A stretch of DNA of 64,000 bases from Cryptomeria japonica (GCF_030272615.1 NC_081406.1:187410391-187474390), one strand, 5' to 3'. Numbered from the stretch's first letter, positions 1 to 12,600 are shown. Program-made: numbers and translations. Notes: generated by a model not told the origin, from the letters alone.

Positions 1-645
1 TTTGTATTTGTGAATGTTCCAGATCGGTAAAGATAAATTTTATCCTTTTATGTGGAAATTCTTGTATCAACACAGCAAACCATGTTGTGTCAGAAGCATC
101 AATGTATAAAATCAATAGATTACCCAGGGCTAGAGTTTGAAGACTAGGTAGGCTTTGGCATTTGGTCTTGATTTGTTGTATTGCTTTTGTAGTCTGGAGA
201 TCCCATCTAGAAGATGATTGCTTGAGTTGATCTTGAATCTTTTTCCTGTCTTTTGCCAACTCTTTATAGAATGGTGCTACATAATTCAAGCATCCAAGAA
301 ACCTTTGAATTTGTTTTTTATCTGTCAATACATCTACAAACTCTTGGATTCTTTGAAGCACATGGGGCTGGAGCTTTATCTTTCCCTTGTCTAAATGTAA
401 CTCAAGAAAATCTATTTCTGTCTGACCAATCACCATTTTCTTTGCTAATAGGAAAATTCCATTTTTCTTTATAGTTATATACAATTTCTTCAAATGCTCA
501 ATATGGTCAGTGACATTGTTAGAAAAAACAATCATGTCATAAATATAGACAACACAAAAATCTTCCAAGTGTTTGAGAACTTGGTCCATTCTTCTTTGAA
601 AATATGTAAGTGCGGTAAAACCACCAAAAATAAGGCTAGGCAAGC
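1..645 (-). pseudogene. Endogenous caulimovirid-like reverse transcriptase/RNase H remnant
   Basis: Reading the minus strand from about 620 to 1 gives a largely open polymerase segment. It has the fingers/palm region ending in FQRRMDQV, then the catalytic-site region, then a stretch with EIDFLELHLDKGKIKLQPH and FLGCLNYVAPF, and finally the start of RNase H with DASD. The KGKIKLQPH and RFLGCLNY blocks are characteristic of Caulimoviridae polymerases rather than of gypsy elements. The YxDD catalytic box reads YIYD, so one catalytic aspartate is lost, and the left end is cut by the window. It is an old, inactive endogenous pararetrovirus copy. A distant Ty3/gypsy origin is the alternative, but the block order argues for a caulimovirid. 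Confidence 0.75.
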
Positions 646-789
646 TACAAGAATTTTATATACTTTGAAATTAAGAAATTTAAGCTTGCTACATAGATAT
701 AATTTGGTTTTTGAAAAGTATTTGTTTCAAGCTCACCTATAAAATAATGAGTAAAGCAAAAGACATTATCTAAACTCCTTACCTTATCA

Positions 790-2640
790 ACTCGAAAGTT
801 GGGCAGAAGATTATGTAATGCACAAGAAGGGGTTTGAAGTCCAAAATTGCACATTTGCTGAGCTAAAAAATGTTATCGCCAATAAGCTACAAAAATATTT
901 TCTCCTAAGAGAAGTTATCCAAAATGATAATGTTTTTAATTCTACATGTAATCTGAAGGAATTTTGCAGTAAGCCCCCAAATAAATATTTCAAGGAGTTT
1001 GCTTTAGTTAAAAGAGTTTAAAAGGAAATGATCTTGCAAAAAGCCTAAGAATAAATCCTACTTTTCTCTTGACCCATACTATATTGGCGAGAAATTTAGA
1101 GATTCTCCAATCAAAAGAAATCAGTTTAAAATGAAAGGTTTTAGACTTCCACCATATATGCTTAGTAGAAAAATTGCATCAAAAAAGGCTCCAAAATAGG
1201 TTAAATGTTTCATTTATAATGGACCTCATTATGCAATAGATTGCGAAAGGAAAATGAATGTAGCAGTTAAATTATATGCAGTGTTTCAACAACAAAACAT
1301 AGAATGGGATGTTATTCCAGGATATCAGAGATTTCTCGAGGAAGACGATTATTTTGAACTCCTTCCAACATGATTAGAAACTTATATTATGGTAAAAGAA
1401 AAAGGAAAACAAAAATTGGCATTATCTGAAGAAAGCTCTTTTGATGAATAAAAGCATGATTATGTCGTTAACCTTCTAAGAGAAAAATTGAGTGAAACTT
1501 AGAAGAAATATGATAAAGAAAAAAGTAGAGACCCCTATAGAGAAACTAAATTTAGAGAAGAAAGAAGGTCTATAGGAAGAAGATATTTAAAGAAATTAAA
1601 TGATCTCAAAGAAGAAATGAAACATGTAAACGAGGAATTATCGGCATATGGAAAGCAAATGACTGGTTACAAGATACCACCACATCAACAAGAACATCAA
1701 AATAAGCCAAAGAATAGTATCAACAAGTTTGATGAACATGATTATGATAAAGATTCAGATTCAGAAGTAGAATTTGATCCAAGGAAGAGAACAACATTAA
1801 AAACTCAGAGTAATGATCAAATTGTTGTCCTCAAAATACTAGATATAATAAGAAATGATGTGGAAGAATTATCCAGGATGGTTAAGAAACATAAAAACAA
1901 ATAAGAACTCTCAATCAATCTATGGGAGAAATCATAGAGGTTTTATTCAAGGCTAAAATAAATAAAAACTACCAAGGAATCTGAAGAGCAAGAAAAAGAA
2001 AAATCTTTTGTTGTTACGCTATTAGCAAATAATATTGTATATATTATAATTTCTTTATATTTTGAAGGATACGAGCCCATTGAATTTGATGCATGTATTC
2101 ACTCATGATCAACACGATCTTTTGCAAAACAAAAGCGATCTCAGAAATGTTTTGGAAGCCAAAACCATAATTTCCAAAAGGATATTCCATCACTGGATAA
2201 AAATTGAAACGAGGTAGGTATGCACATGATGTTCATATCAAAATTCATGGTAAAGAATTTATTATAAATTTTGTAGAATTCAATGATATGAATAGTGATA
2301 TCTTACTAGGATATTTATTCCTAGTCAAATATGAACCTTTCATTCTCAAAAGAGCACAAATTTCTTTACATTGTAAAGATGAAGAAGTTAAAACTCTCAT
2401 TTTGAAGGTAGTTACTTATAGATTGGAAGGATTGGGGAACAATTCTACAAAATAATGAGAAAAAGGGGTTTCAGAAGATAAGAGTGAAAAAGAATTAGCT
2501 CATATTAGAGAAAGATCTGAGAAAGACTGTTGTAGCATGAATCCTCTAGAAGTTTGGTTTGAAGAACAAGAAGAGTGCAAAATAAAGATAAGACCAAAAT
2601 GCATGTTTATTATTTATCATAAGATCATACTGGTTCCACT
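790..2640 (+). pseudogene. Endogenous caulimovirid-like capsid zinc-knuckle and protease remnant
   Basis: The plus strand carries broken coding sequence in several frames. At about 818-1020 is a charged segment. At about 1200-1250 is a degenerate zinc knuckle (CFIYNGPHYAIDC, second Cys replaced by Tyr) preceded by a basic stretch, as in caulimovirid capsid proteins. At 1617-1904 is a Lys/Glu-rich linker. From about 2040 to 2455 is a segment resembling the caulimovirid aspartic protease, with FEGYEPIEFDACIHS near its start and DILLGYLFLVKYEPFI near its end. Stops and frameshifts are frequent. It lies head-to-head with the minus-strand polymerase piece, although in caulimovirids capsid, protease and polymerase run in one direction, so the locus has been rearranged. 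Confidence 0.6.
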
Positions 2641-2960
2641 CCCTTTTGGACGAATTTCTGGGAATAGATCTGGACCTTCATCTACTCCTTAGATCTAGAT
2701 TTATGGCTTTGTTTGATGACTGTAGCTCACTGTTTATGCATAATTGCTTGAATTTCCACACATTTACCATAATTTCAACATTTTTAATTAATGCAAATCA
2801 ATTTAAGGGAAAGAATGGTCTCCGTCTAGGAAACTAGGAATTTGATCAGAATCTTGGTCTATCAGGCTTAGATCTATCAAATTCTATCTTTAATGGTCCC
2901 TATGCAAAATTTAGCAGTTTTACTCTATGTAATGGTGAAACCCTAATTTTTCTCCCTTTT
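2641..2960 (+). repeat. Gypsy-family leader remnant (inverted copy of about 15,740-16,055)
   Basis: This 0.3 kb stretch (GGACCTTCATCTACTCC, TTATGCATAATTGCTTG, GGTGAAACCCTAATTTTT) matches the reverse complement of about 15,740-16,055 at an estimated 80% or better. There the sequence lies between the LTR and gag of a minus-strand Ty3/gypsy element. Here it stands alone, directly after the viral remnant, with no gag. It is probably a stray fragment of the same retrotransposon family. Confidence 0.6.
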
Positions 2961-3083
2961 ACAAGTGCTTTGGGTTCTACCAGCACATTGTTGTCACTGG
3001 TATTGTTCTCAAAATAGAAAACATCTTTATGCACATAGAATCTATCTAGTGTGTAGTAGACTCTCTTCCCACCACTTTGGTTG

Positions 3084-4250
3084 TTACACCATGCATGCCA
3101 AACGCTTTTTCTTTTTCATTTTTAATCTCAAGAGTATCAAAGAGTTTGAAAATATAATTACTCCCTTTCCAAACCCAAGGGAACCCTCATTCTTGTCTCC
3201 TTTAGTCTCTATCATATTGAAGTCTCTACCCATTAATAATGGTATGTTGGGTAGATTAGATGTCATCCATTTGCAAAGGGCAATTCTTTCTTTGTAGTCA
3301 TTGGAGGCATAAACTAAGAAGATCCCAAAATGGAGATTATCATTCTTAGATTCAACCCATAAACATCCATTACATGGAGAGAGTCCATATTTTGAAAAAA
3401 AATGCGCCATTTAATACTGACAAGAACTGTCTTTCTCCCTTTCCCCTTTTCATGCCTAGTGTAGAATGACTTAGCATCCTTCCAGATGAATCTTAAATTT
3501 TTATCTAATTGAAATCTTATTGAATTCACTTCTTGAAGAAAAGAAGGAGAAGTTCTAAATCTTTTATCTAAATACATAGATTTTTGACAACCTGTTTCCT
3601 ATGTGGGGATTCTAGACCCCTAATGTTCCAACTTAAACACTTCATCATGGCAACTCTATTTAGAATGGTTGGCCTTATTGTCCCTACATAATCTTTCAAA
3701 AAACTCAAGGAATATTATCCCCTTTATCTTTCTTATCTTATTTCTTGTTATTGTTTGTCTTGCCTACTGTTTTCCTTCTCCTTCTAGATTCATTTACAAC
3801 TTCTTTCCATTCTCCTACATCCTCCATTTTTGAGTCAAAGGTTAGAGGGTTAACATTATTTAAACTTACCATCGTGTCATTACACTCAATGTTAGAAATA
3901 CATCCCATTGATCCAACTGAATATGATGTGTTAGTTAGGTATGTTGTTAAAGTATTACAATAGGGCGTACCCTTTTTTACAATGGCAAGGGTAGTATCTT
4001 GTTTAGGTTCTTTTTAAGGGTTGACCATTTAATACTATCCATTCACTTTCTATTGAATTGGAGGTATTAGGGAGTTTTGAGAGAGTGTTTTTTATTCTTT
4101 ATCAATCGATGGCTTTAAAAGGGATTTTCTTGTATTTAAGGTGGGGTTTTATGAGGATTACACCATAATAGGATCATCCACATGGGTGGTTTGTAGAGGT
4201 GATAAACAAAGGGCAAAGGTAAGAAATTTATTGTAATAGCCATTTTCTGC
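3084..4250 (-). pseudogene. LINE (L1-type) fragment: ORF1 tail and ORF2 endonuclease
   Basis: On the minus strand the end of a LINE ORF1 (about 4,000-3,720, with EWKEVVNESRRRRK) is followed by an ORF2 start near 3,648, where MMKCLSWNIRGLES is the usual N-terminus of the apurinic-type endonuclease. Frame changes follow. The next blocks read QEVNSIRFQLDKNLRFIWKD at about 3,530 and IPLLMGRDFNMIETKGDK at about 3,240, the latter matching the GDFN core with Gly changed to Arg. The element stops before the reverse transcriptase. It is a truncated, dead copy, related to the LINEs at 16.9 and 27.5 kb. Confidence 0.7.
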
Positions 4251-4887
4251 CTTTTCCTACCATTTTTTGCATGTTATTCTTTCTATCACTCTATTTATTG
4301 ACACTTTAATCTATCTATATGCTTTATTATAATATAATGTATGTAGTAGGTTAAATTATAGTAAGGTTATGTTTAACTTGATTTTTTTTTCCCTATACCA
4401 CACCATATTTTGTTAGGGTTAGTATGCGAGATTAGAGTTTGGGTCTCTAATTTTCCTAGTACTAGTTGATTTTGTAGTCTTGTTGTGTAGGGTTGTGGAC
4501 CTTCCCCTTGGTGAATAATGGTGGCCTTTTTCCAAATTTGTGTTGTATTTCCAATCCCCATGATCCGATTAGGGGCGTTCTTCTAATTAATCTGCATATG
4601 TATTTTATAGGTTACAATCAAATGATAAGGTACTTTGGTGAGGATTGGGTGTCATTAATCTTGATTTGGTGGTACCTTATGATGTTCTACCTTATTTAAG
4701 GATGCTTAGGGACTCCAATGTGTATTAAGACTTCCCTCTAAAACTCATAGACCTTTTAGCACATTGATTCTTGTTCTCCTTGTATCCAAGCATCAAGAAC
4801 TTCATCACTGTTTGTGCTTTCTTGGTCACTCTCAAGTTCAATCTCTCCAAAACTGTTAAAATTAAATTTCAAGTTCACTCTCATGTT

Positions 4888-5158
4888 CAATTTCTTTACA
4901 TCAAAAAGACAAAGAAGTTAAAATTCCAATTTTGAAGGTAGTTACTTGTAGATTGGAAGGATTAGGGAAGAATTCTACAAAAGAATGGGCAAAAGAGGTT
5001 TCAAAAGATAAGAGTGAAAAATAATTAGCTTAGATTAGAGAAAGATTTGAGAAAGACTATTATAGCATGAATCCTCTAGAAATTTAGTTTTCAGAACAAG
5101 AAGAATGTGAAATCAAGATAAGACCATAATGCATGTCTATTATTTATCATAAGATCAT
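4888..5158 (+). repeat. Second copy of the caulimovirid-like protease-tail segment
   Basis: This segment repeats about 2,357-2,631 in the same orientation, from TTTCTTTACA through AAGAAGTTAAAA to TTATCATAAGATCAT, at roughly 90% identity by eye. A short block, AGCATCAAGAACTTCATCACT, occurs at about 4,788 and again at about 5,165, bracketing this copy. Either the viral relic was partly duplicated or a second related insertion was reduced to this piece. Confidence 0.75.
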
Positions 5159-5279
5159 AAGAATGCATCAAGAACTTCATCACTATTTGTGCTTTCTTGG
5201 TTTCCACTAACTCTAGGGTTAGTGTGATCTTATAAGAAATAATGTATATCATGGATATTTTTGTATTGAATTGGCATCA

Positions 5280-5945
5280 TCCCCAAAAGGTAGTGGAACC
5301 ACAAGCACAATGGAAGAAGGGAACATCTATCTTTTGAGTCAACATAGAAAAGACCAAAAGAGATCTCAACACTTTGCATCGTTCCCAAGTAGACAACATA
5401 AGGGACAATAAATAGAAGAGTTGGGATACAAATAGAAGAATGTCACAATAGATTCAGCTTCTTTATTACCTTGCACCAATGGAGTGACAAGGATCATTCA
5501 AAGAGAACCTAACACAACAAAAAAACACATCATGGGGGAAACACATTATGAGCAAGCAAGAGTGGAGAGAGAAAATCTACAACATGAATGAAGCTAATCA
5601 AGCAAATCACCCACCTCTCAATCTTGTTGAACATTGTTTTGGGAAGGTGGACAAGATGCAAGAGGAGAAGCTTCGAGCATGGTAGATGGAGCTACTACAA
5701 GTTCCAAACAAGTACCATGCTCTGATGATGAGTCATTTTTTTCGGCCACTCGGAGCTAGGATTAATGCTTTTGAAAATTGTTTAGATAAATTTTTGTCAA
5801 CATCAACAAGCTCATACATACCATCATAATCATTAGAATCAACATTGCTATCATGAGCAACATTGTCATCCATTTCTTCGTCAAGATTAATAATAATAGG
5901 ATCTCTAATATGAACAGAACATGAATCATTGTCTCTCTTAAGCAT
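5280..5945 (+). other. Unidentified coding-like remnant
   Basis: Patchy plus-strand reading frames can be followed here, for example TNGVTRIIQREPNTTKK at about 5,478 and VEHCFGKVDKMQEEKLRAW near 5,630. They change frame and contain stops. The opposite strand also has a 70-codon acidic frame (5,733-5,945). Because it follows the duplicated viral segment it could be more pararetroviral or retroelement sequence, but I recognise no domain. Confidence 0.25.
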
Positions 5946-6353
5946 TTTTTATCTTGGTGATTTTTTGTTGAACTTCCTCCCTAGGGTTAGGCGAAGGCTA
6001 GACAAATGGGACTAAGTCAACATTTGGTGTCTTCAGGGAAAAATGGTCTGAGAAACACGTTCACGAGCCTTAGCATTATGTCTCTATCAGCATTCTCCCG
6101 CACAATGGTTTCTTTTTGTTTTAGCCAAGGGTTGCGAAGGTTTACAGTTAATGAATATAGGCTTATTTTATTCCTTTAAAGGAGGAAGAATGGGAGAAGT
6201 CTGCTAGGTTGAAAAATAGGAGATGTTGGGTTCTTTCCTTTGTAAGATGTGTTATGCCCTGCATACCTAGCCCCATTAGTTTTCTTGTCTTGAAAATATG
6301 GGTCCCCCTTTTTTTAGTTTTTGTAGCTTTGTTTTTTTTTAGTTTTTGCCTTA

Positions 6354-7850
6354 ACACCCAGGAACCCCAAAGTCCCGAGGTGTTCTTTGCCTATTTTTGA
6401 AATCCTACCCCAGAACCCCGGAGTTCCGAGATAGACCCTTGTTTTCTATTGTGTTCTTACCCCAGAACCCCAGATTTTTGAGGTAGGCTTTTTCTTCTTG
6501 TGTTTGTCACAACCTCGGAACCCCAGAGTCCTGAAGTCGTGCCTTGTCTTTTTGTCGTTGAAGCCTCAGAATCTCGGAGTCCCGAAATTCCAAGTTCTTA
6601 ATGTTTTGTCATTAGTAACTTCGGAACCTCGGATCCCCAGAGTCCCAAAGTTGTGTTGTGTTTTAAAAACTTCAGAATCCCAAAACCCTGGAGTCCCAAA
6701 GTTGTTTTACTTCTTTTTCTTTTTCCACCTCGGAACCTTGGAATCCCAGAGTCCCAAGGTGCCTTGCTTTTTTTTGACTTCATAAGTCCAGAACCCCAGA
6801 GTTCCAAGGTGTGTTTTTGTCTTTCTGTGTTTTCCATCTCGGAAGTCCAGAACCCCAGACTCTCGAGGTCATGTTTAAGGTGACCGTACAAACAAAATAT
6901 CAGGTGTATAAATAGAGGAAATGAACCTTTTTGAGCTCATTTGTGCATTCAAGTTTTCCAACCTCCTAGCTCTGCCTCCCAACTTTGTGCCTCCATGTTG
7001 CCGAGTTTTCGAGGGTTTTCTTTTTTCACCAGGTTGGTAGATTTTTTTGCCCTCTTTGTGTTTTCTTGTTTAGATTTTCTAGATTTTAGCTTAGATTTTC
7101 TTTTTTGGCTTTTCTCATTTTGCATGTTTAAGTTCTTCCCGCATGCCTTAGGGTTTTCAAACCTCGAAACCCTAGAGTTCTGGGCTCTATAGTTCTAATC
7201 AACCTCGGAACATCAGAGTCCCAAGGTTGATTTTTTTTTACTTTTGCTTTTAACTCAGAACCCCGAAACCCCGGAGTTCCGGGCTCTGTAGTTCTAATTA
7301 ACCTCGAAACCTTGGAACCCCGGAGTCACGAGGTTGGTCTTTTTTGGGTCGTGCTTTTAACTTGGAACCCTAGATCCACAGAGTTCTGGACCATCCCTTT
7401 TAACCCATCGAATGAACTACTCGCTTCGAAACCCTGGATCCCTAGAGTTCCAAAGTTCTTTTATCTTAGGCCACTGTTTTAACTTGGAACCCCAGAGTTC
7501 CAGAACATCTTTTGGGCCGTCATTTGAACTACCCTAGGACTTCAAAACCCTAAGTCCCGAATGAGCTGTGCTAACTTAGTCCACCCCAGAACCCTGAAGT
7601 TCCGAGTTTATTTTTTTGAGCTTAGTGCACCCCAGAACCCCGGATATCTGAGTTTATTGTTTTAATATTGTCCTATCCCGGAACCTCGAAACTCCAGAGT
7701 TTCGGGCTCCATTGTTTTGGTCCACCCTGAAACCTCGGAACCTCAAAGTTTCAGGTCATGTTATTTTTGCGCATCTTTACCTCGAAACCCCAGATTTCTG
7801 AGCTCAGTTGTTTTAGAAAGAATTTTCCACCCCGGAGTCCCGAAGTGGGT
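6354..7850. repeat. Array of about 24 degenerate palindromic units
   Basis: A short unit with dyad symmetry recurs every 40-60 bases; its best form is close to CCTCGGAACCCCGGAGTCCCGAGG. Clear units lie near 6,355, 6,410, 6,463, 6,509, 6,617, 6,726, 6,834, 7,199, 7,254, 7,298, 7,420, 7,673 and 7,830. Each has the two halves CTCGGAACCCC and GAGTCCCGAGG, so each would fold as a small hairpin in RNA or DNA. Spacers are T-rich. Units are absent between about 6,880 and 7,150, where a TATA box lies. The array sits directly upstream of a decayed retroelement-type ORF and probably belongs to that element's LTR or leader. Confidence 0.8.
6903..6913 (+). promoter_or_regulatory. TATA box in the palindrome array
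   Basis: GTATAAATAGA lies in a clear gap in the palindrome array and points towards the ORF starting at 7,921. In this setting it is best read as the U3 promoter of an old LTR element, with transcription from about 6,940. No matching LTR was found downstream of the ORF, so this is inferred. Confidence 0.45.
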
Positions 7851-7920
7851 GATATAATTCATATATTTGATGATGTGATAGGCTAATTTGTGGTTCTTTC
7901 TTGTAGATCAGAATAATTAG

Positions 7921-10900
7921 ATGGACCAAACCTCCAACAAGAGAGGCAAGGAATTGGATAAAATCCCCGTAACCATGAAGTACTATTATCAAGGACAGGT
8001 TTACATTTCCAAACTAGATGATCAAATCAAATGGGTAACTGACATAGAGGTGGGACATGTTGAATTAGAGGATACTAGAACACAATTGGATAAACCAAGG
8101 CTAGAGGATCCTTATAGGAGAATCAAGAGATCAGGGCTAGTAGAAGCAATTATTTTTCCTTACTCTATCCAAGCCCCCGAATTCATTATGATTGTGGCAC
8201 AGTTATACAATGCAGACACTAGGAAGTGTACGGATGATCAAGGCAGGACAGTAATAGATTTGTCAACGGATACGCTAGGATTTGTTTTTGGTATTCCTTC
8301 AAGAGAGGAAGAGATGTTGTTGATAGTTGAGGAGGAAGGTGAAGGGGTGTGGAATAGGGATACCGCCTCGAGTAAAAGACACGTGAATGAAAATCGGCTC
8401 GAGGGGGAGAGAAAAACAGGATTGAAGGCCAATGATATTCTAAGGGCTGATTTCAAGGTGCAACGTGACTTGATTATTATGCTGAACAAGGCCTTCAGAA
8501 AGACGGATTGCCGACATTTCCATCCATGGATGTTTCACTACATGACTACTATTTTGATTGGAAAGAAACATTTTGATTGGGCTAAAATCTTATCAGACAA
8601 TATACATAAGCAATTAGTTGATGTGCATAGAATGGATAAATTCTTCTTCACCTCATATGTTATCTGGGTAGTTGTCCGAGCAGGCAAATTTACAGGGTTG
8701 CAAACAAAGGGCCATCTCGAAGATGAGGAAGGACAAAAGAAGGTGTGGGAATATTACACTCAACTCCCTCTAGGAAACGTGAAGGCACATTACAAAAGAA
8801 TAAACGATGCCTTCCTTTTCCCTATCACCATCAAACTCATGGGTGATACATGTTATTGAATAAGCCTAGAAGCAATGGCCATAATCGAGGGATGGGCATG
8901 TTGGTTCATTCAGAACCAACGTTCCACATATATCAGGGTGAGTGGATTTACAGGGAACCCTATACTGCTACATAGATATTGCAATGACCGAATAATACTC
9001 CTGGAGTATGTTAGGCAGATGTTGGGGTTACAATCACTGTTGTCTTCAAAACATAAGGTAGGTGTGGATTTTTTAGTTTCTATTGGTTACTTTTCCTGTT
9101 CCAAGATTCAAGTGGCCAAGACAGCAGAGCAGGAGTTACAAGATTTAAATTTAAAAGAATTCAATTATGCTCGAGAGTATTATGACCCATACGAAAAACT
9201 AAAGCAAATAATACCAAAGGCATATTAGGGTCATAAGCCAAGATTGGAGGATTTTTGGGGTAACCTCAAAGATAGTTTTGAATTCAAAGAGAAAAATTAT
9301 TCTAGACTCTCGGTGCCACAAATAAGGAATTTTGAAATAGAGACCAATCTCCCTAAAGAATTGAGGGATGATGGTGAATTGTTAGATCCTACATACAAGG
9401 AACGAGAAATTGATAAAAAGCCCCTCTCTCCAATCAGATGGTCAGGGCATGAAGAGGTGGATATAGATATGGTAACTCAAACTATTATAGATAGAACTAG
9501 GCAGTGGCTAAGTTTGAGGGTTGGGTCGAGTGTTTTGAAGGGGAAGCAAAAGGAATCAACCTCTGGTGTTCCTGAGTCAAGGGCTCATAAAGAGTATGCC
9601 CAAAGGACAAGGTCCAACTCTAGAAAGAATATGTCTACGGACCCAGAAGAGGCAACCCAACTTGAAGAAAGTACTGAGGAACTCCTGAAGCAAGTCAAGG
9701 ATCAAATGAGGAGGGCCAAAATTTTGAAGAACGCTGTTGATTTTAGAGTAAGAGAAGGGTTAGGAGTTGTGCCATTGGTAGAAGTACATCCTGTTAGGAC
9801 AATAATTGGGCAAAGGCCATGAGAGGGCACTCAGGAGGAAGATGAATAAGGGAAATTTGATGAAAGTACACAACCTCCTCCTGATATGACAAGTGCATCT
9901 ACTCAGCCCCCGCCACCAACAACCACACAAGCTCCAATTTTGACATCAACCACTACGACCCCTCTGCCAACACCACCCAGTATTTTTGTAACAACATCAG
10001 TAACATTACCTCCAGTAACCATAGTATTGATTCCCACTGTAGAAAATGTAAGCATTCATAACATTTAGTCATATTTTGACCAAGAAGACGAGCAACTTGT
10101 GGTACAACTGGCACAAAGAAGGACTAAAAAGAAGAAAGAAAAGAAGTTTACCAGCCTCAAGAAATAGGCACCGGTTGACCCCATGGACATTGATGAATAG
10201 GGTCAACTAGCTGAGCAGCCACTTGGGGGAGAGAGGGAACAAAATGAGCCTGAGGATTCACGTGATGAAAGATTGGTCTTAACTCCAAAAGACCAAGAAG
10301 ATTTACAAAAAGAGATAGTTGCCAAGCAAGGTATGAAGGAAATAGATATAGGAGATAGGGAATTTGAAGAAGAAATAACTGATAAGTTAGGAGAGCTACA
10401 TAAGCAACAACAGCTAAATATTTATACCCCTCTCTGAACCGCTTAGATTCAACCGGGTACATCAACCCGAGATATTCAAACCCTGGAGCAAGAAGAAGAG
10501 GAGAAAGATGAAGCAGAAGAGTAGTCGGAGGTACACATGGTGACTGTCGACATCATGCCACATGAAGGTGAAAAGGATAAGGATGTGCCACAATGGCTAA
10601 ACTTTACCTTCGAGAAGAAGAATAAAGTTGTGCTACCAAAGGTTACACTACAAATAAGCCATCTCTGAAGAACCACGAAAAACAAATAAGGCAAAGACAA
10701 TGCATCATTTGTCAAGGACAGGTTTTGGTGAAGTGATTGTTGATGTAACAATTCCAACACAAGCTAAAGGTCAAGACTCCCAAAAATACCAGGTGTCACG
10801 GGTCAAATTGGGTAAACAGACCAAGTGGGGAGAGCTAGATACATTGAAACTTGCTACTAGTGTCATTAGGGGCCAAATAGAAAAGGAGCACATCTCTCAC

Positions 10901-11170
10901 TCAGAGGTCAAGGCACAATTGGAACAGTATAAGCAACTATTGGTAGAGATGGGTAAGCCCTTAGATACATGTATAGATAACAATCTACCTTCAACCTCAT
11001 CACTCCCAGAAGGAGATATAAAAGCGTTGGTTGAAGTAAGACAGGTGACAGCTACAACAAAGGCATGGGTGCAAACAAATGCCTCTAAAATTATATTATT
11101 TTTGCAAAACACCATGAGAGAATATGAAAAGGCCATGCAGGTTGGAGGAGCGTTAGCTTCTTGTTTTTAG
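7921..11170 (+). pseudogene. Decayed retroelement-associated ORF of unknown function
   Basis: One reading frame runs from the ATG at 7,921 to about 10,670, broken by stops at 8,857, 9,226, 9,820, 9,847, 10,066, 10,165 and 10,198 and a few more. It then resumes in the next frame (10,700-11,170). The first 312 residues look like a globular domain with blocks such as APEFIMIVAQLYNADTRK, VIDLSTDTLGFVFGIP and FHPWMFHYMTTILIG. I recall similar N-terminal domains from plant retroelement-linked hypothetical proteins, possibly of the plant-mobile-domain type, but cannot confirm this. Next come acidic/basic stretches, a Pro/Thr-rich linker (about 9,886-10,060), Lys-rich and Glu/Gln-rich charged segments and a possible coiled coil. 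It lies downstream of the palindrome array. No reverse transcriptase or integrase follows, so it was non-autonomous or truncated. Confidence 0.55.
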
Positions 11171-12600
11171 CAGTGGGAGCGAAAGCTCAACATTTTTGGC
11201 AAACAGTTTCAAGTTTTGAATAGAGTTTTGAATCTTAGAGAAGAGGTTATAATAAGAGAAGTTGTGAAAATTTGCAATCCTACATATAATTTTAGAGTTG
11301 AAGATTGAAATGCTCCAACAATATGGGAGGGATATAACAGGTATTTGGTCTCCCCTTCTCAATGTAGTAGAAAAGTATGATAAGTTTATAGGGCAGTTGT
11401 TATGAGTTTTTGGGCTTGATATAACTAGTGTTGGACATATGGAGGAGGACAAGGTACAATGGGATGCATATGAGGCACATTATTTTGTAGCTCCTGCTCA
11501 GTTTGATGTTGCATTAATGGACAGATATACGTATTTGATAACTTAGCGTCAATAGGCCTCGGAGATAGTAGAGAAGTTGGAAGGTAGAAGAAAGAACACG
11601 AAGGAGATTTTGAGGAAGTATTTGTTTAGAATCAAGCATGTTGTTGACTCTTCTACTGAAGTGATTGCATGTATCATTAGCAACTACAAGACCTATAAAT
11701 AGAATTGAAAGATAAACATATGGTTGCTAATGATAGCATGACTTTTTGAAGGAATTTTGCATGACACTACACTGGGACTTCAACTGCACCTCCAACTTAC
11801 ACTTTAGTTTTTGGGCAAATTTTGCATGACTATGAAAGCTTGGCTCATGCAGCACCGTTTTTGTAATGCTCACCTAGTCCCAGTTTCGTAATAGTTAACT
11901 GGAGTCTAAGGCAGAGACTTGCATGTCAACTGCGACTCCTTGTATTTTTAGAGCTTGATTTAGATAGGTTTATTTCCTAGAAAGTAGGGCAAGAAACTCT
12001 ATACATTGGAGAGTTTGATTCATTTGTAAGGGTCCACAAATTGATGATTTGAGGCCCACTTAGAGATTTTAAATTATTTTATGCAGATTGTTATGAATTA
12101 TAATATTTTGTGATACATTATTTCAAGTTAATTCAAGAAACAACTTATAGATTGCCTGATCTATGTGTATGTGCTATTAATTTGTTCATTGCAGTCTGGC
12201 TATGTCTATTGTTTGAAATCAACAACTTGTTCTAGTCTTAAGTTTATTGCTTTATGAATCATACTGTGCACATAAGTGGTGTATGAGAATTACTGGGATA
12301 GATGATATTGTGGTGATATTCTTGCCATGAATTTGTGAGGTTGCTGACTTTGCAGGTTTATTGGAGGTTCATTATTGAATGCTGGTTTAAATAATATTGA
12401 TGATTTTTGGATTGCAGGGTACTAATTGAGTAGTTCATTAAGTTGTGATTGCATTAGTTTAGTTGTTATTTTCTTGTTTCCTTGATCTATCCTTCGCAGT
12501 TTATTTTAAAAGAGTTTTAAATCATAAAAATACAAAAAAAGTGAAGTTATTGGAAGTTATTTGGATTCGTTTAACCAACAAGCACCTTAATAGGTACAAC
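11171..12600. other. Noncoding 3' flank of the decayed retroelement ORF
   Basis: A few short open stretches just after 11,170 (for example around 11,440-11,700) look like a fading continuation of the preceding ORF. From about 11,750 the sequence is AT-rich with no coding signal. I found no LTR matching the 6.3-7.9 kb region. Confidence 0.35.

Noticed and set aside
6498-6891. Overlapping frames with repeated P/S-rich peptides in the palindrome array
   Set aside because: They arise because the repeat period keeps frames open by chance on both strands; no start context or domain.
7921-10200. Stops in the decayed ORF all look like C-to-T damage
   Set aside because: Every stop codon is one C-to-T step from a sense codon, so the pattern carries no information without a family alignment.
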